A stretch of DNA of 64,000 nt from Sphingomonas sp. Leaf339 (GTDB taxonomy: Bacteria > Pseudomonadota > Alphaproteobacteria > Sphingomonadales > Sphingomonadaceae): NCBI RefSeq assembly GCF_001426195.1, contig NZ_LMRS01000001.1:994501-1058500 (forward strand), given 5' to 3'. The first letter of the stretch is position 1. Every line of letters begins with the position of its first letter. Positions 39,101 to 48,341 of this stretch are shown piece by piece. A program made the position numbers and the translations under genes. The notes under the pieces were generated by a model that made no database searches, was not told the DNA's origin, and saw nothing but the letters and a program-made list of their open reading frames with translations.

Positions 39101-39663
39101 TCGGCAGCCTGTCCGAGCTGACCATCCCCGACGATGGCAGCCGCGCCGGTGCGACGATGGCGGTGCTCGTCGAGGACGCACGCTGGCGCACATCCGCGCG
39201 CGGCAAGCGGTATATGATGGCGCAATTGTCCGATCCATCGGGTCAGTTCGTCGCCACCTGTTTCGACGATAGCGTCGCCGCCGATCTGGAAGAGGCGGCG
39301 CGCATCGGCGGTTGCGGCATCATCACCGTCGAACTCGATCGCCGCCCCGGCGAGGAAGCGCCGCGCGTGTCGGTCAAACGCATCCAGCCGTTCGAATCGC
39401 TCGCGTCGATGGCGCGCTTCGTGCTGGAGGTCGAGGTTGCTGACGCCACCGCGTTCGGCCCGCTCGCCCATCTGCTCGCCGACCATCGCGGTGCGCGGGG
39501 CGAGGTACGCGTGCGACTGACGGCTGGGGAGGGCGAGGCGACGGTGCTGCTCGGTCGCGACTTCCTGCTCGATGCCGAGCTTGCGAGCCACGTCGAGTCG
39601 TTGCACGGTGTCACTGCCGCCACGCTGAAGACCTCTGAAACGAGGCTGGCGCTGGTCGGCTAG
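36151..39663 (+). CDS. dnaE: DNA polymerase III alpha subunit
   Basis: Replicative polymerase catalytic subunit, 1170 residues. Order: N-terminal PHP domain (1-280), polymerase core with the catalytic aspartates in PDFDIDFCE, thumb/fingers, helix-hairpin-helix near GYGFNKSHAAAYALLAYQTAW, OB fold and C-terminal domain binding tau. The PHP site is degraded: the first metal His pair reads LRIFSSFTMLDG rather than LHVHS-type, and the next position is LTDRNG rather than TDHG. Proofreading must come from a separate DnaQ. This is the main DnaE1 form, not the ImuC/DnaE2 mutasome form. GTG or ATG alternatives are absent near the start. Confidence 0.96.
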   Translation: MHSGFVPLRIFSSFTMLDGAIEPKAIAAEARKQGFPAAALTDRNGLYAAMAYSDAAKKGGVQPIIGTMLGVCRPDIPDGVAAPLDWIALYAQDMTGYDNLCALVSAAHLDRPIELAAHVSMATLARHTTGLIALTAGGEGALARLFAEGQPDRAHAYCDRLQTMFGDRLYIELARRNDAIEQAAEADLIDLAYARNLPLVATNPCCFAESAFGDAHDAMLCIANSTYVETEERPRSCPDAWLKPADTMKALFDDLPEAIENTLVVAQRCAVMAPYRKPILPTLAGDLAGEAQMLRDDASAGLEARLDRIGELRVAKGEPEGEPGWRDVYRERLTFEVDVIVQMGFPGYFLIVADFIKWAKDHDIPVGPGRGSGAGSVVAWALTITDLDPLSLGLLFERFLNPERVSMPDFDIDFCETRRGEVIRYVQEKYGRDQVAQIITFGKLKARAVLKDTGRVLQMSYGQVDRLAKLVPNHPTDPWDLKRALNGVPELAKEYSNDNEVRRLWDLATKLEGLPRHSSTHAAGVVIGDRPLAQLVPLYRDPRSDMPVTQFDMKYVEGAGLVKFDFLGLKTLSVLQKAVQLLAKRGVTIALDALEWDDPKVYELLQAGNTVGVFQLESEGMRRTLSAVRPTNFGDIIALVSLYRPGPMDNIPSFGRRKQGTEPIVYPHKLLEPILSETYGIFVYQEQVMQAAQVLAGFSLGGADLLRRAMGKKVKAEMDAQRAGFVEGCLTVNGIAKAEANALFDLIDKFAGYGFNKSHAAAYALLAYQTAWLKAHHPHEFFAASMCYDMAQTDKLAIFVDDARRAGVAMLPPCVNGSQADFDVEAHRVEEVDGLAVRYALGALKSVGEGAMEKLIVERANGRFPSLDDIATRVDPRLLNKRQLETLAAAGAFDGIDANRAGIHAVAETMLAIAARTHEQKTSGQGGLFGDTSHAGDTIKLPQSARWTLSQRMEQEKEAFGFYFSAHPVDRHAHLARIHGARSFGSLSELTIPDDGSRAGATMAVLVEDARWRTSARGKRYMMAQLSDPSGQFVATCFDDSVAADLEEAARIGGCGIITVELDRRPGEEAPRVSVKRIQPFESLASMARFVLEVEVADATAFGPLAHLLADHRGARGEVRVRLTAGEGEATVLLGRDFLLDAELASHVESLHGVTAATLKTSETRLALVG

Positions 39664-39706
39664 ACCGGAGTCTCGATCGTCGGGCTTCCGGTCCGGGAGA
39701 GCGATT

Positions 39707-41299
39707 GTGACGGGAACCATGCAGGATTTCGAGCTGCGCGTGCCGCGGCTCATCGACCACGCCGCGCGCGAACATCCGCGCCGCGAGATCGTCAGCCGCT
39801 GGGCCGACGGTCGCGAAACCCGCACCGACTGGGCGGGCCTTGCCGCCGATGCCCGCCGCCTGTCGCAGGCGCTGGTGGCGATGGGGTGCCGCCCCGGCGA
39901 TCGTATCGCCACGCTGGCGATGAACCATGCGCACCATCTGGCCGCCTGGTACGGCGCGATCGGGATGGGCGGCATCATCCACACGGTGAACCCGCGGCTG
40001 TTCGACGACCAGCTCGCCTTCATCGGCGCCGACGCAGATGACCGCGTGCTGCTCTATGACCGCGCCTTTCAGCCGATCGTCGACCGGATGCGCCCGCACT
40101 GGCCATCGATCCAGCATTACATCGTCATGGACGGCGACGGCGCGGATGGCTTTCGTGCGATCGTCGAGGCGCAGGACGGCGCGTTCGACTGGGTGGAGGG
40201 CAACGAGCGCGACCCGTGCATGCTCTGCTATACCAGCGGCACGACCGGTAATCCGCGCGGCGTCCTCTACAGCCATCGATCGTCCGTCCTCCACGCGATG
40301 GCGGAGATCCAGCCGGCGGTGTTCGCGCTGGAAACCCGCTCCGTCGTGATGCCGATCGTGCCGATGTTCCACGCGGTCGGCTGGGGTCTGCCCTTCGCGA
40401 TGCCGATGGTGGGGACTAAGACGGTGTTCTCCGCCGTCAACGAACCCGCCATCCTGTGCGATCTGATGACGCGCGAACGGGTGACACACTCCGCCGGGGT
40501 GCCGACCGTCTGGTTCGGGATGTTCGCGCATCTGGACGCTGGCGGGCAGGTGCCCGCCGATCTGGAACTGGTCACGATCGGCGGCTCGGCCGCACCGCGC
40601 GCGATGGTCGAGCGGATCATGGGCATGGGCATCCGCGTCAACCATGCCTGGGGCATGACCGAAACCTCACCGATCGGCACGATGGGCGCGCGCTCGCCCG
40701 ACTGGGATAGCCTGAGCTTCGACCAGCAGGTCGATCAGGTGGCGATGCAGGGCCGGGTGCCGTTCGGCGTCGAGTTGCGCATCGTCGATCCCGAAGGCCG
40801 CGACTGTCCGCGTGATGGCACCAGTGCCGGTCGGCTGTTGTGCCGGGGGCCGTGGGTGGTGAAGCGCTATTTCAACGCCAGCGTCGATGCCGTCGATGCG
40901 GAGGGCTGGTTCGACACCGGCGACGTCGCCGTTCTCCATCCCGACGGCACGATGCAGATCACCGACCGGGTGAAGGACGTCATCAAATCCGGCGGCGAAT
41001 GGATCAGTTCGGTGGAGCTGGAAAATGCCGCGATCGGTTGCTCCGGCGTCGCCGAGGCCGCCGCGATCGGCATCCCGCATCCCCGCTGGGACGAGCGCCC
41101 GCTGCTGCTGATCGTCCGCAAGCCGGGCAGTGACGTCAGCGCCGACACCATCACCGCGCATCTGGCGAAGCATGTCGCGCGCTGGTGGTTGCCCGACGAG
41201 ATCGTCTTCGTCCACGACTTGCCCCATACCGCGACCGGCAAGCTGTTGAAGACTGCGCTGCGGGAGCGTTTTCGCGATTATCAACTGGCGGCGGCGTGA
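39707..41299 (+). CDS. Long-chain acyl-CoA synthetase (AMP-binding family)
   Basis: A 530-residue adenylate-forming enzyme that activates fatty acids with ATP and CoA. P-loop motif [13 protein letters not shown], the aromatic motif AWGMTETSP, and the C-terminal motif [17 protein letters not shown] with the catalytic Lys in [11 protein letters not shown] chose the GTG at 39707 ([13 protein letters not shown]) because GGGAGAG lies 5 nt upstream. An ATG 12 nt later is an alternative. Its stop overlaps the start of the VOC gene. Confidence 0.9.
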   Translation: MTGTMQDFELRVPRLIDHAAREHPRREIVSRWADGRETRTDWAGLAADARRLSQALVAMGCRPGDRIATLAMNHAHHLAAWYGAIGMGGIIHTVNPRLFDDQLAFIGADADDRVLLYDRAFQPIVDRMRPHWPSIQHYIVMDGDGADGFRAIVEAQDGAFDWVEGNERDPCMLCYTSGTTGNPRGVLYSHRSSVLHAMAEIQPAVFALETRSVVMPIVPMFHAVGWGLPFAMPMVGTKTVFSAVNEPAILCDLMTRERVTHSAGVPTVWFGMFAHLDAGGQVPADLELVTIGGSAAPRAMVERIMGMGIRVNHAWGMTETSPIGTMGARSPDWDSLSFDQQVDQVAMQGRVPFGVELRIVDPEGRDCPRDGTSAGRLLCRGPWVVKRYFNASVDAVDAEGWFDTGDVAVLHPDGTMQITDRVKDVIKSGGEWISSVELENAAIGCSGVAEAAAIGIPHPRWDERPLLLIVRKPGSDVSADTITAHLAKHVARWWLPDEIVFVHDLPHTATGKLLKTALRERFRDYQLAAA

Positions 41300-41697
41300 C
41301 CGCCCCGATCATTCCGCCGGGTTTCGCCGCCGTCACACCCTACATCTTCGTCACCGATGCACCCGCCTATATCGATTTCCTGATCCGCGCCTTCGATGCG
41401 GTCGAAGTTGGTCGCAACGTCGATCCAGTCGGGCGGATCGCCAATGCCCAACTACGCTTCAACGGATCGATGCTGATGTTGAGCGAGGCATCGGAAGCAT
41501 TTCCGCCGGCGCGGTCCGCTTTCTACCTGTATATTGACGATGCCGATCGCGCGATGGGCCGGGCCGTAGATGCGGGCGCTACCGGGATCATGGCCGTCGC
41601 CGATATGGATTATGGCGACCGGCAGGGCGGCGTTCGCGACCCTGCCGGTAACATCTGGTGGTTATCGCAGCGGCTGATCGACCAAGCGTATTACTGA
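41296..41697 (+). CDS. VOC (glyoxalase/PhnB-like) family protein
   Basis: A 133-residue one-domain VOC protein of the PhnB-like group: AAVTPYIFVTDAPAYIDFLIRAFDAVEVGR at the start (first beta-alpha unit) and YGDRQGGVRDPAGNIWWLSQR at the end. The usual metal-binding His/Glu pattern is incomplete, so catalysis is uncertain. Start GTG at 41296 shares bases with the TGA of the synthetase gene upstream. It converges with a small acidic gene and the two overlap by 7 bp. Confidence 0.85.
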   Translation: MTAPIIPPGFAAVTPYIFVTDAPAYIDFLIRAFDAVEVGRNVDPVGRIANAQLRFNGSMLMLSEASEAFPPARSAFYLYIDDADRAMGRAVDAGATGIMAVADMDYGDRQGGVRDPAGNIWWLSQRLIDQAYY

Positions 41698-41840
41698 GCC
41701 GCCGGCTTTTCCGGTTCGGCATGGTTGCCGTAACCGCCACCGGAGCCTTCGCCGGCCGATCCGGCATCCGATCCGTCCGTATCGGGTTTTGTGACCTCGT
41801 CCTCACGGTCGGCGGCTTTGTCTTGCTTGCGGTCGGTCAC
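41691..41840 (-). CDS. Small acidic disordered protein
   Basis: A 49-residue protein beginning from GTG (MTDRKQDKAADREDE) and ending AEPEKPAAQ. Acidic, rich in Gly/Ser/Asp, without hydrophobic core, so likely disordered. CAGGAG sits 6 nt before the GTG, which decides this start over an in-frame ATG 42 bp upstream. Similar short proteins are common in sphingomonads; no function is known. The last 7 bp overlap the VOC gene on the other strand. Confidence 0.6.
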   Translation of the reverse strand: MTDRKQDKAADREDEVTKPDTDGSDAGSAGEGSGGGYGNHAEPEKPAAQ

Positions 41841-41897
41841 GATCTGCTCCTGTCCATGTTGCTCACCTTGAACGTTTCGCAACCCCTTAGAGGTCCG

Positions 41898-42974
41898 TCA
41901 GAACAACTCGCCCTGCGGTCCCGCTGGTGGCCGGAACAGATCGGTGCGCAGCGTCAGCCTCGTCTGGTTCAGCCCGTGCCGCCGACACGCGATATGGAAA
42001 CGCGTGCGCAACAGGTCCGCCCACGGTCCGCTGCCCTGCATCCGCGTGAAGAAGCTGGGATCGTTGTCGCGCCCTTTCCGCAGGCTCTGGATCGTTGCCA
42101 TCACCTTGGCCGCGCGATCGGGGAAATGCTCGTCGAGCCACGCGCGGAACAGGGGCGCCACCTCGTGCGGCAGGCGCACCGGGATGAAGAACGCATGCCG
42201 CGCGCCGGCGGCGGCGGCCTGTTCCACCAGATGCTCGATCTCGTGGTCGGTGATCGCCGGGATGACCGGCGCGATCGAGACATAGGTCGGGATACCCGCC
42301 TCGCTCAGCCGCCTGACCGCCGCCAGCCGCCGTGTCGGCGTTGGCGCGCGCGGCTCCACCGTCGCGGCGATCCGTGGATCGAGCGAGGTGATCGACATGC
42401 ACACCGTCGCCAGCCCCTTCGCCGCCATCGGCGCCAACAGCTCGATATCGCGCACCACCCGATCCGATTTCGTCGTAATCGTCAGCGGGTGGTTCGTGTC
42501 CGCCAGCACCTCCAGCACCGCCCGCGTCACGCCCCATTCGCGCTCGATCGGTTGATAGGGATCGGTGTTCGTCCCCAGCGCCATCGGCCGCACGACATAG
42601 CCGGGCTTCGCCAGTTCGACGAGCAGCAGGGCGGCGGCATGGGGCTTCACGAACAGCCGGCTCTCGAAGTCCAGCCCCGGCGACAGGTCGTGGAACGCAT
42701 GGCTCGGCCGGGCGAAGCAATAGATGCAGCCATGCTCGCACCCGCGATACGGGTTGATCGAGCGATCGAACGGTACATCGGGGGAGGTGTTGCGGCTGAT
42801 GATCGTCTTCGGGCGCTCGACAGTGACGGTCGTGCGCAAGCTTGGCGGCGCACCGTCGATCGCCTCCCGATCGTCCAGCCAGTCACCGTCCGCCGCCACC
42901 TGCGGCAGGTTGAACCGCCGACTTTCCGCATTCAGCGTCGCGCCGCGGACAGGGCGGGGAGTCGGTTTCGGCAT
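41898..42974 (-). CDS. PA0069-family radical SAM protein
   Basis: A 358-residue radical SAM enzyme related to spore photoproduct lyase-like proteins. The cluster cysteines are Cys79-x3-Cys83-x2-Cys86 in YRGCEHGCIYCFARPSH. TNTDPYQPIERE and the SPASM-free C-terminus ending PPAGPQGELF are typical. A perfect GTTC-N7-GTTC LexA box lies 25-39 bp upstream, which suggests DNA-damage induction and a repair role (inference). Confidence 0.92.
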   Translation of the reverse strand: MPKPTPRPVRGATLNAESRRFNLPQVAADGDWLDDREAIDGAPPSLRTTVTVERPKTIISRNTSPDVPFDRSINPYRGCEHGCIYCFARPSHAFHDLSPGLDFESRLFVKPHAAALLLVELAKPGYVVRPMALGTNTDPYQPIEREWGVTRAVLEVLADTNHPLTITTKSDRVVRDIELLAPMAAKGLATVCMSITSLDPRIAATVEPRAPTPTRRLAAVRRLSEAGIPTYVSIAPVIPAITDHEIEHLVEQAAAAGARHAFFIPVRLPHEVAPLFRAWLDEHFPDRAAKVMATIQSLRKGRDNDPSFFTRMQGSGPWADLLRTRFHIACRRHGLNQTRLTLRTDLFRPPAGPQGELF

Positions 42975-42998
42975 GACCGACAGATAACATTTTCATGA

Positions 42999-43013
42999 GA
43001 ACAAATAAAGAAC
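42999..43013 (-). promoter_or_regulatory. LexA (SOS) box before the PA0069-family gene
   Basis: Read on the minus strand: GTTC-TTTATTT-GTTC, an exact match to the alphaproteobacterial LexA operator GTTC-N7-GTTC, 25 bp before the start codon. The same motif is found before recA in this window. Confidence 0.8.
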
Positions 43014-43124
43014 GAACGGAAAGTCGCTAAAGTCACACACACCTACTCGCGCGGGTGTGCGGAACGGTGGCCCTCGTCCGTCGGCCGCTGCGCTCCTCCT
43101 TCCTTCTCCCGGCCGGAGGGAGAA

Positions 43125-43652
43125 TTATCGCTCGGTCAGTCGCGGCATCAGTTCGACGAAGTTACAGGGGCGGTGGCGGCTGTCGAGCTGGTCACGCAAG
43201 ATGCCATCCCACCCGTCCTTCACCGCGCCGGTCGATCCCGGCAGCGCGAACAGATAGGTCCCGCCGGCCACGGCGGCGCAGGCGCGCGACTGGACGGTGG
43301 AGGTGCCGATCTTGGCATAGGACAGCCAGCGGAACAGCTCGCCGAAGCCGGGGATCATCTTTTCCGCGACGCGCTCGATCGCCTCGGGCGTCACGTCGCG
43401 CCCGGTCACGCCGGTGCCGCCGGTGGTGATGACGACATCGACCATCGGATCGGCGATCCACGCGTGCAGTCGTTCGACGATCGTGTCCGCGTCGTCGCGT
43501 TCGATCCGGCGGTCGGCGAGCACATGCCCGGCCTCTTCCAGCCGCGCGACCAGCGTGTCGCCCGATCGATCGTCGGCAAGGCCACGCGTGTCCGACACGG
43601 TCAGCACTGCGATCCGCACCGGCAGGAACAACCGGCTTTCATCGATGGGCAT
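43125..43652 (-). CDS. moaB: Molybdenum cofactor biosynthesis protein B
   Basis: A 175-residue MogA/MoaB-fold protein involved in adenylating molybdopterin before molybdenum insertion. Motifs: [16 protein letters not shown] at the start, [18 protein letters not shown] and [17 protein letters not shown]. MoaB rather than MogA because of length and the N-terminal form; no other cofactor genes lie nearby. Start overlaps the stop of the transglycosylase gene by one base, so it is the last gene of that transcript. Confidence 0.9.
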   Translation of the reverse strand: MPIDESRLFLPVRIAVLTVSDTRGLADDRSGDTLVARLEEAGHVLADRRIERDDADTIVERLHAWIADPMVDVVITTGGTGVTGRDVTPEAIERVAEKMIPGFGELFRWLSYAKIGTSTVQSRACAAVAGGTYLFALPGSTGAVKDGWDGILRDQLDSRHRPCNFVELMPRLTER

Positions 43653-45826
43653 CAGTCGATCGTCGCGTCCGAACCGATGGATGCCGCCACTCTGCCAAGT
43701 ATCGCCTGCGGCTGCATCGCCATCGCCTTGCCGGCCTGACGCAGCAGATCGCCGTCGATCATCGCCCCGGCTGCAGCGGCCATCGCGCCGGGCAGCGCCT
43801 TGACGATCGACGCCACGCTGGACACCGCCGGCATGCCGGTGACCGGGGCGGCCTTGGCGGTCGCGATCGGCGGGTTCGAGGGCGTCTCCGCGATCATTAC
43901 CGGTGGGCTGACCGTCGCCTGCAACGGCGCCATCACGGGCGGCAGCGGCCGGCGTACCGTCGCGGCGGCGGTCATCACGGGCGCCATCACCGATGCCCGG
44001 ACCACCGGAGCGCGCATCACCGTCGGCATACGTGGCGTCACCGTCCGTGCGGCGAGCATCGTGGCGGGCGAGTTGTCCATCCGCACCGCGACCGCCCCGG
44101 GCAGGCCCGGAAAGCGCGGCCACATGCCCTGCGCCAGCGCGTTGCGGCTGGACGAGGCGGTCTTGCCGGTCTGCGCCTCGTACATCCAGTAATTGCGCAG
44201 CACGGTCGTGACGTAGCCGCGCGTCTCCCAATAGGGGATGCTTTCGATATAAAGCAGCGGATCGCCGCCATCATGGACGATCGCGTTCCACTCGCCGACC
44301 GGCTTCGGCCCGGCATTATACGCCGCGATCACCTTGGGCAGCAGGCCGCCGGTCAGCCCCATGTCGCGCAGACGTTCTAGATGGCGCTGGCCGATATCCA
44401 TGTTGGTCGACGGTTTCGACAGCGCCGCCTTGTCGATGCTGGTCCCGCGTTCACGGGCGAAGTCGGTCGCAGCGGCGGGCATGATCTGCATCAGGCCATA
44501 GGCGCCCGCCTGGCTCGTCACCCGCGGGCGAAACCGCGATTCCTCCAGCGTGTGGGCGAAGACCAGTGCCTTCTCCACCCGCCAGCCGCTGTCCGGCGTC
44601 CAGTTTGGTGCCGGGTAGCGGGCATCGGCGGTCATCGTCACGCCGGCGGGGGTGTTATGCGCCAGCCAGATCGTCGTCGCCGGCAGATCGAGCGTCTCGG
44701 CGAGGCGAACGAGGCTGCCGAATTCGGCCGGGTTGCCGATCCTGGCCTGCTGGCGAACCACCGCGTCGGCCAGATCGTTCTCGCCGACCTCGACCAGCGC
44801 CGCCGCGACCCGCACATTGGGCCGCTTGTCGAGCGCCGCCCAGTCCGACGCGGCGAGCTTACCGCCCGCCTTCGTCGCGTCCCGCACACCCAGCGCTTGC
44901 TTGGCCAGTTGGCCGTAGAAGCTCTCACCGAACTGCGCGGCGGCCTTCAGCCGGCCCTGAATGCGATCGGGGCGGGCGCAGACCATGTCGGCGCGCGATG
45001 CCCAGTACAAGGCGGCGGCGCGCAGATCGACGTCGCCGGCGCGCGCCGCCACGCCCTCGAACCCGTCCTCCGCCGCGGCGCAATCGCGTTGCCGCCATGC
45101 CGCCAGCGACGCCATCCACCGGCCCTGCACCGCCCAGTCGCCGGCGCCGTTCGCGGCCATGCCGGCGATCTCGCGCACCTTGGCGTCGTCGCCGCGCAGA
45201 AAGTACATCCACGCGACCTTGGCCTGCCATTCGGTCGTCGCCTCGATGCTGAGGCCCGAGGTGTTCATCAACAGCGCCTCGGCCGACACGCCGTCGTCGG
45301 TCTTCACGAACGGCTGCATCCTTGCTGCGAGGTCGGCGGCGACCAGATCGCTGCCGGTCGCCTTGGCACGGACCCGGCGGGGGGCACCGTCCTGCCAGAT
45401 CAGTCGCTGCGCGATGGGCAGCGGCGGCAGATCAGTCGCTCCGCGCCGCATCGCCAACGTCCGCAGCGCCTCTGCCTGTGGCAGTTCGGGTGCCTGATTG
45501 AGCAGATCGACGATCGGCGTCAGTTCGACCTTCGGCGATCCCTTGGCGGTGTAGAGTTCGGCGCGGGCCAGCGCGTGGAGAGGCCCCGGCCGCATCGCCT
45601 CAAGCCCGAGCTGCGCGTCCTGCCACCGGCTTTCGCGGATCGCGGCGAAGACGGCGCGATACGCGTCACGCTGGGCGGGATCGAGCTGGGTCGGAACGCG
45701 ATCGGGCGTCACCGCCGCGGATCGCGCATCGCCGGCCGGGGCAGGAGCCTCTGTCGGCATCCCCGCCGCAAAGGCCGGCAGGGGGAAGGCGGTCATCACC
45801 GCCGCGATCGCCAGTTTCCGCATCAT
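43652..45826 (-). CDS. Soluble lytic murein transglycosylase (Slt70-like) with long C-terminal tail
   Basis: A 724-residue periplasmic enzyme. Signal peptide ([20 protein letters not shown]), an alpha-superhelical U-domain of about 430 residues, then the SLT domain. The catalytic Glu is in AHTLEESRF, followed by [13 protein letters not shown] and [12 protein letters not shown]. Beyond the SLT domain lies a tail of about 130 residues rich in Pro, Val, Met and Ala (for example [14 protein letters not shown]) of unknown role. Overlaps the UDG-like gene by 4 bp and moaB by 1 bp. Confidence 0.93.
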   Translation of the reverse strand: MMRKLAIAAVMTAFPLPAFAAGMPTEAPAPAGDARSAAVTPDRVPTQLDPAQRDAYRAVFAAIRESRWQDAQLGLEAMRPGPLHALARAELYTAKGSPKVELTPIVDLLNQAPELPQAEALRTLAMRRGATDLPPLPIAQRLIWQDGAPRRVRAKATGSDLVAADLAARMQPFVKTDDGVSAEALLMNTSGLSIEATTEWQAKVAWMYFLRGDDAKVREIAGMAANGAGDWAVQGRWMASLAAWRQRDCAAAEDGFEGVAARAGDVDLRAAALYWASRADMVCARPDRIQGRLKAAAQFGESFYGQLAKQALGVRDATKAGGKLAASDWAALDKRPNVRVAAALVEVGENDLADAVVRQQARIGNPAEFGSLVRLAETLDLPATTIWLAHNTPAGVTMTADARYPAPNWTPDSGWRVEKALVFAHTLEESRFRPRVTSQAGAYGLMQIMPAAATDFARERGTSIDKAALSKPSTNMDIGQRHLERLRDMGLTGGLLPKVIAAYNAGPKPVGEWNAIVHDGGDPLLYIESIPYWETRGYVTTVLRNYWMYEAQTGKTASSSRNALAQGMWPRFPGLPGAVAVRMDNSPATMLAARTVTPRMPTVMRAPVVRASVMAPVMTAAATVRRPLPPVMAPLQATVSPPVMIAETPSNPPIATAKAAPVTGMPAVSSVASIVKALPGAMAAAAGAMIDGDLLRQAGKAMAMQPQAILGRVAASIGSDATID

Positions 45827-46575
45827 GCTTCCAGATCTTTCACCAGCAATTGCAGGTCGCGCCAGCTTTCCGCCTTCAGCGCCGGTCGTTCGATCAACAG
45901 GCGCGGATGCAGGCTGGCGATGACACCGGTTGTGCCACGTTTATGGTTGAAGGGCTGTAAACTGCCCCGCGCTGCCTGTCGGTCCACCGACAACACGGCA
46001 CGGCTCGTCGCATCGGCCAACAGCAGCAGGCGTTGGGGCGCGACCAGTTCGATGTGATGGCGCGCGACTTCGCCCAGCCGCGCCTCGATCTCGCGCGACA
46101 TCCGGCCGGACGATGGCCGCCGCGCGCAGACGGCGGCGACATGCACCGTCTCACGCGACAGGCCGATCGCCGCCAGCATCCGGTCGAACAATCGCCCGGT
46201 GACGCCAGACAATAGCGCGCCGGCATCGCCGTCCTCGCGATCGGGACAATCGACAAGCACCATGACCGTAGCGTCCGCCGGACCGGTGGCGGCCAGCGAT
46301 ACGCCGCTCCACCCGGCCTCCGGCGCGTCAGGGCCGAGGCGCCAGGTGGCGAATGCAGCGATCGTATCGGGCAGGACATCGGCAGCTGGCGCTGCCACGA
46401 CGACGGTATTGGGGACAGGCGCGGGGGGCGGCGGCACCGCCAGCCAGTCCCGGACCTCGTCGTCCACCAGCACGTCGACACCCGCATCGCGCCACCATTC
46501 CAGTGCGCTTTGCCAGTCGGCGGCGGTTGCCCCCACGGCGTCGATGTTGCTGTAGGCCCCCATCGACACCGTCAT
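45823..46575 (-). CDS. Uracil-DNA glycosylase superfamily protein, degenerate motifs
   Basis: A 250-residue protein. The second half resembles family 4-type uracil-DNA glycosylases: a first strand before a GEAPG-type loop, the helix GRLFDRMLAAIGL, VAAVCARRP and the distal HP motif in ASLHPRLLIERPALKAESWRDLQ. The loop reads VDCPDREDGD instead of GEAPG-x-ED, and no four-cysteine [4Fe-4S] site is present, so activity is uncertain. The N-terminal 80 residues are Pro/Ala-rich and unique. ATG 46575 is used; an ATG 12 bp later is possible. Confidence 0.75.
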   Translation of the reverse strand: MTVSMGAYSNIDAVGATAADWQSALEWWRDAGVDVLVDDEVRDWLAVPPPPAPVPNTVVVAAPAADVLPDTIAAFATWRLGPDAPEAGWSGVSLAATGPADATVMVLVDCPDREDGDAGALLSGVTGRLFDRMLAAIGLSRETVHVAAVCARRPSSGRMSREIEARLGEVARHHIELVAPQRLLLLADATSRAVLSVDRQAARGSLQPFNHKRGTTGVIASLHPRLLIERPALKAESWRDLQLLVKDLEA

Positions 46576-46685
46576 GCTGCATGGTTGACGCGGCGGTCAA
46601 CTTGTCGGATCGCCTTTCCAGTCAAGATGTTGCCGCGCCGCGCCCGATGGTGGGCGGAAGCGGCCTGCCGGAGAGAGTGACGAGG

Positions 46686-48341
46686 ATGAGCGAACGCGAG
46701 TCGATGCCCTATGACGTCGTGATCGTCGGCGCCGGCCCTGCCGGGCTGTCTGCGGCGATCCGGCTGAAACAACGCGCGGCCGAGACGGGCGGCGAGCTGT
46801 CGGTCTGCGTCCTCGAAAAGGGGTCGGAGGTCGGCGCGCATATCCTGTCGGGCGCGGTCATCGATCCGCGCAGTCTGGACGAGCTGATTCCCGACTGGCG
46901 GGACAAGGGTTGCCCGATGGCAGAGGTGCCCGTCACCGAAAACCATCACTGGGTGTTGACCGCGACCAAGAAGCGCGTCCTGCCCGAATTCCTGACGCCG
47001 CCGTTCATGCACAACAAGGGCACCTACACCGGCAGCCTCGGCAATCTGTGCCGCTGGCTGGCGGGGCAGGCGGAGGAACTGGGCGTCGAAATCTTCCCCG
47101 GTTTCGCCGCCGCCGAGATCCTTTTCGACGAGCAGGGTCGCGTAAAGGGCGTCGCCACCGGCGACATGGGCGTGGCGCGCGACGGCACGCACAAGGGCGA
47201 TTACACCCCCGGCCTCGAACTCCACGCGAAGTATACGTTCTTCGCAGAGGGTGTGCGCGGCCACCTGTCCAAGGAGGTCATCCGCACCTTCGATCTGGCG
47301 AAGGACGCGCAGCCGCAGGTCTATGGCCTGGGCATCAAGGAGTTGTGGGACATCGATCCCGCGCTCCATTCGCCCGGCCGCGTGATCCATACGCAGGGGT
47401 GGCCGCTGGGCGACGACGCCAATGGCGGCAGCTGGCTGTATCATCAGGCGAACGGGCAGGTTTCGCTCGGCTTCGTGACATGGTTGAACTACACCAACCC
47501 CTATCTGTCGCCCTTCCACGAAATGCAGAAGTGGAAGACCCATCCCGAGATCGCCGCGATCCTGAAGGGTGGCAAGCGCGTCAGCTATGGCGCGCGCGCG
47601 ATCAACGACGGCGGTCTGCAATCCATTCCGAAGCTGGTGTTCCCCGGCGGTGCGCTGATCGGCTGTTCGGCCGGTTTCCTGAACGTGCCACGCCTGAAGG
47701 GCACGCACGGCGCGATGAAATCGGGGATGATGGCCGCCGAGGCCGCGTTCGACGCGGTGCAGGCCGGGCGCGAGCATGACGAGCTGGCCGCCTATCCGCA
47801 GGCGTTCGAGGCGTCATGGCTGCACAAGGAGCTGTCGGTCGTCCGCAACGTGGTGCCGCTGGTCAAGAAGTTCGGCGACCTGATCGGCTCTGGCTTGTCG
47901 GGCATCTCGATGTGGATGGAGCATTTCGGGGTGAAGATGCCCTTCACGATGAAGCATCATCCCGATCATGAAAGCCTGTGGCGCAAGGATTTGGTCAAGC
48001 CGCCGGTCTATCCGAAGGCAGACGGCGTTTTGACGTTCGATCGCCTGTCGTCGGTGTTCCTGTCGAACACCAATCACGAGGAAGACCAGCCCGTCCACCT
48101 GACGCTGCGCGACCCGAACGTCCCGATCGACTATAATCTGCCGATGTACGACGAGCCGGCGCAGCGTTACTGCCCCGCCGGCGTGTACGAGGTCGTGGGG
48201 CAGGATACCGGTGATCCGAAGTTCGTCATCAACGCCCAGAACTGCGTCCACTGCAAGACGTGCGACATCAAGGACCCGACCCAGAACATCAACTGGGTCG
48301 TACCGGAAGGTGGCGGTGGCCCGAATTATCCGAACATGTAA
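46686..48341 (+). CDS. Electron transfer flavoprotein-ubiquinone oxidoreductase
   Basis: Inner-membrane-associated flavoprotein that passes electrons from fatty-acid and amino-acid oxidation (through ETF) to ubiquinone. The 551-residue product has the FAD motif VVIVGAGPAGLSAAIRL and a C-terminal [4Fe-4S] ferredoxin-like motif (CPAGVYE, then CVHCKTCDIKDP). ATG 46686 is preceded by GACGAGG. Upstream in-frame codons overlap the UDG-like gene's start region and are not protein-like. Overlaps the next gene by 26 bp. Confidence 0.97.
   Translation: MSERESMPYDVVIVGAGPAGLSAAIRLKQRAAETGGELSVCVLEKGSEVGAHILSGAVIDPRSLDELIPDWRDKGCPMAEVPVTENHHWVLTATKKRVLPEFLTPPFMHNKGTYTGSLGNLCRWLAGQAEELGVEIFPGFAAAEILFDEQGRVKGVATGDMGVARDGTHKGDYTPGLELHAKYTFFAEGVRGHLSKEVIRTFDLAKDAQPQVYGLGIKELWDIDPALHSPGRVIHTQGWPLGDDANGGSWLYHQANGQVSLGFVTWLNYTNPYLSPFHEMQKWKTHPEIAAILKGGKRVSYGARAINDGGLQSIPKLVFPGGALIGCSAGFLNVPRLKGTHGAMKSGMMAAEAAFDAVQAGREHDELAAYPQAFEASWLHKELSVVRNVVPLVKKFGDLIGSGLSGISMWMEHFGVKMPFTMKHHPDHESLWRKDLVKPPVYPKADGVLTFDRLSSVFLSNTNHEEDQPVHLTLRDPNVPIDYNLPMYDEPAQRYCPAGVYEVVGQDTGDPKFVINAQNCVHCKTCDIKDPTQNINWVVPEGGGGPNYPNM

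Noticed and set aside
43090..43124. TTCTCCC-GGCCGGA-GGGAGAA hairpin after moaB as a terminator.
   Set aside because: The stem is only 7 bp, overlaps the moaB stop and has no T-run; it may simply be a local palindrome.
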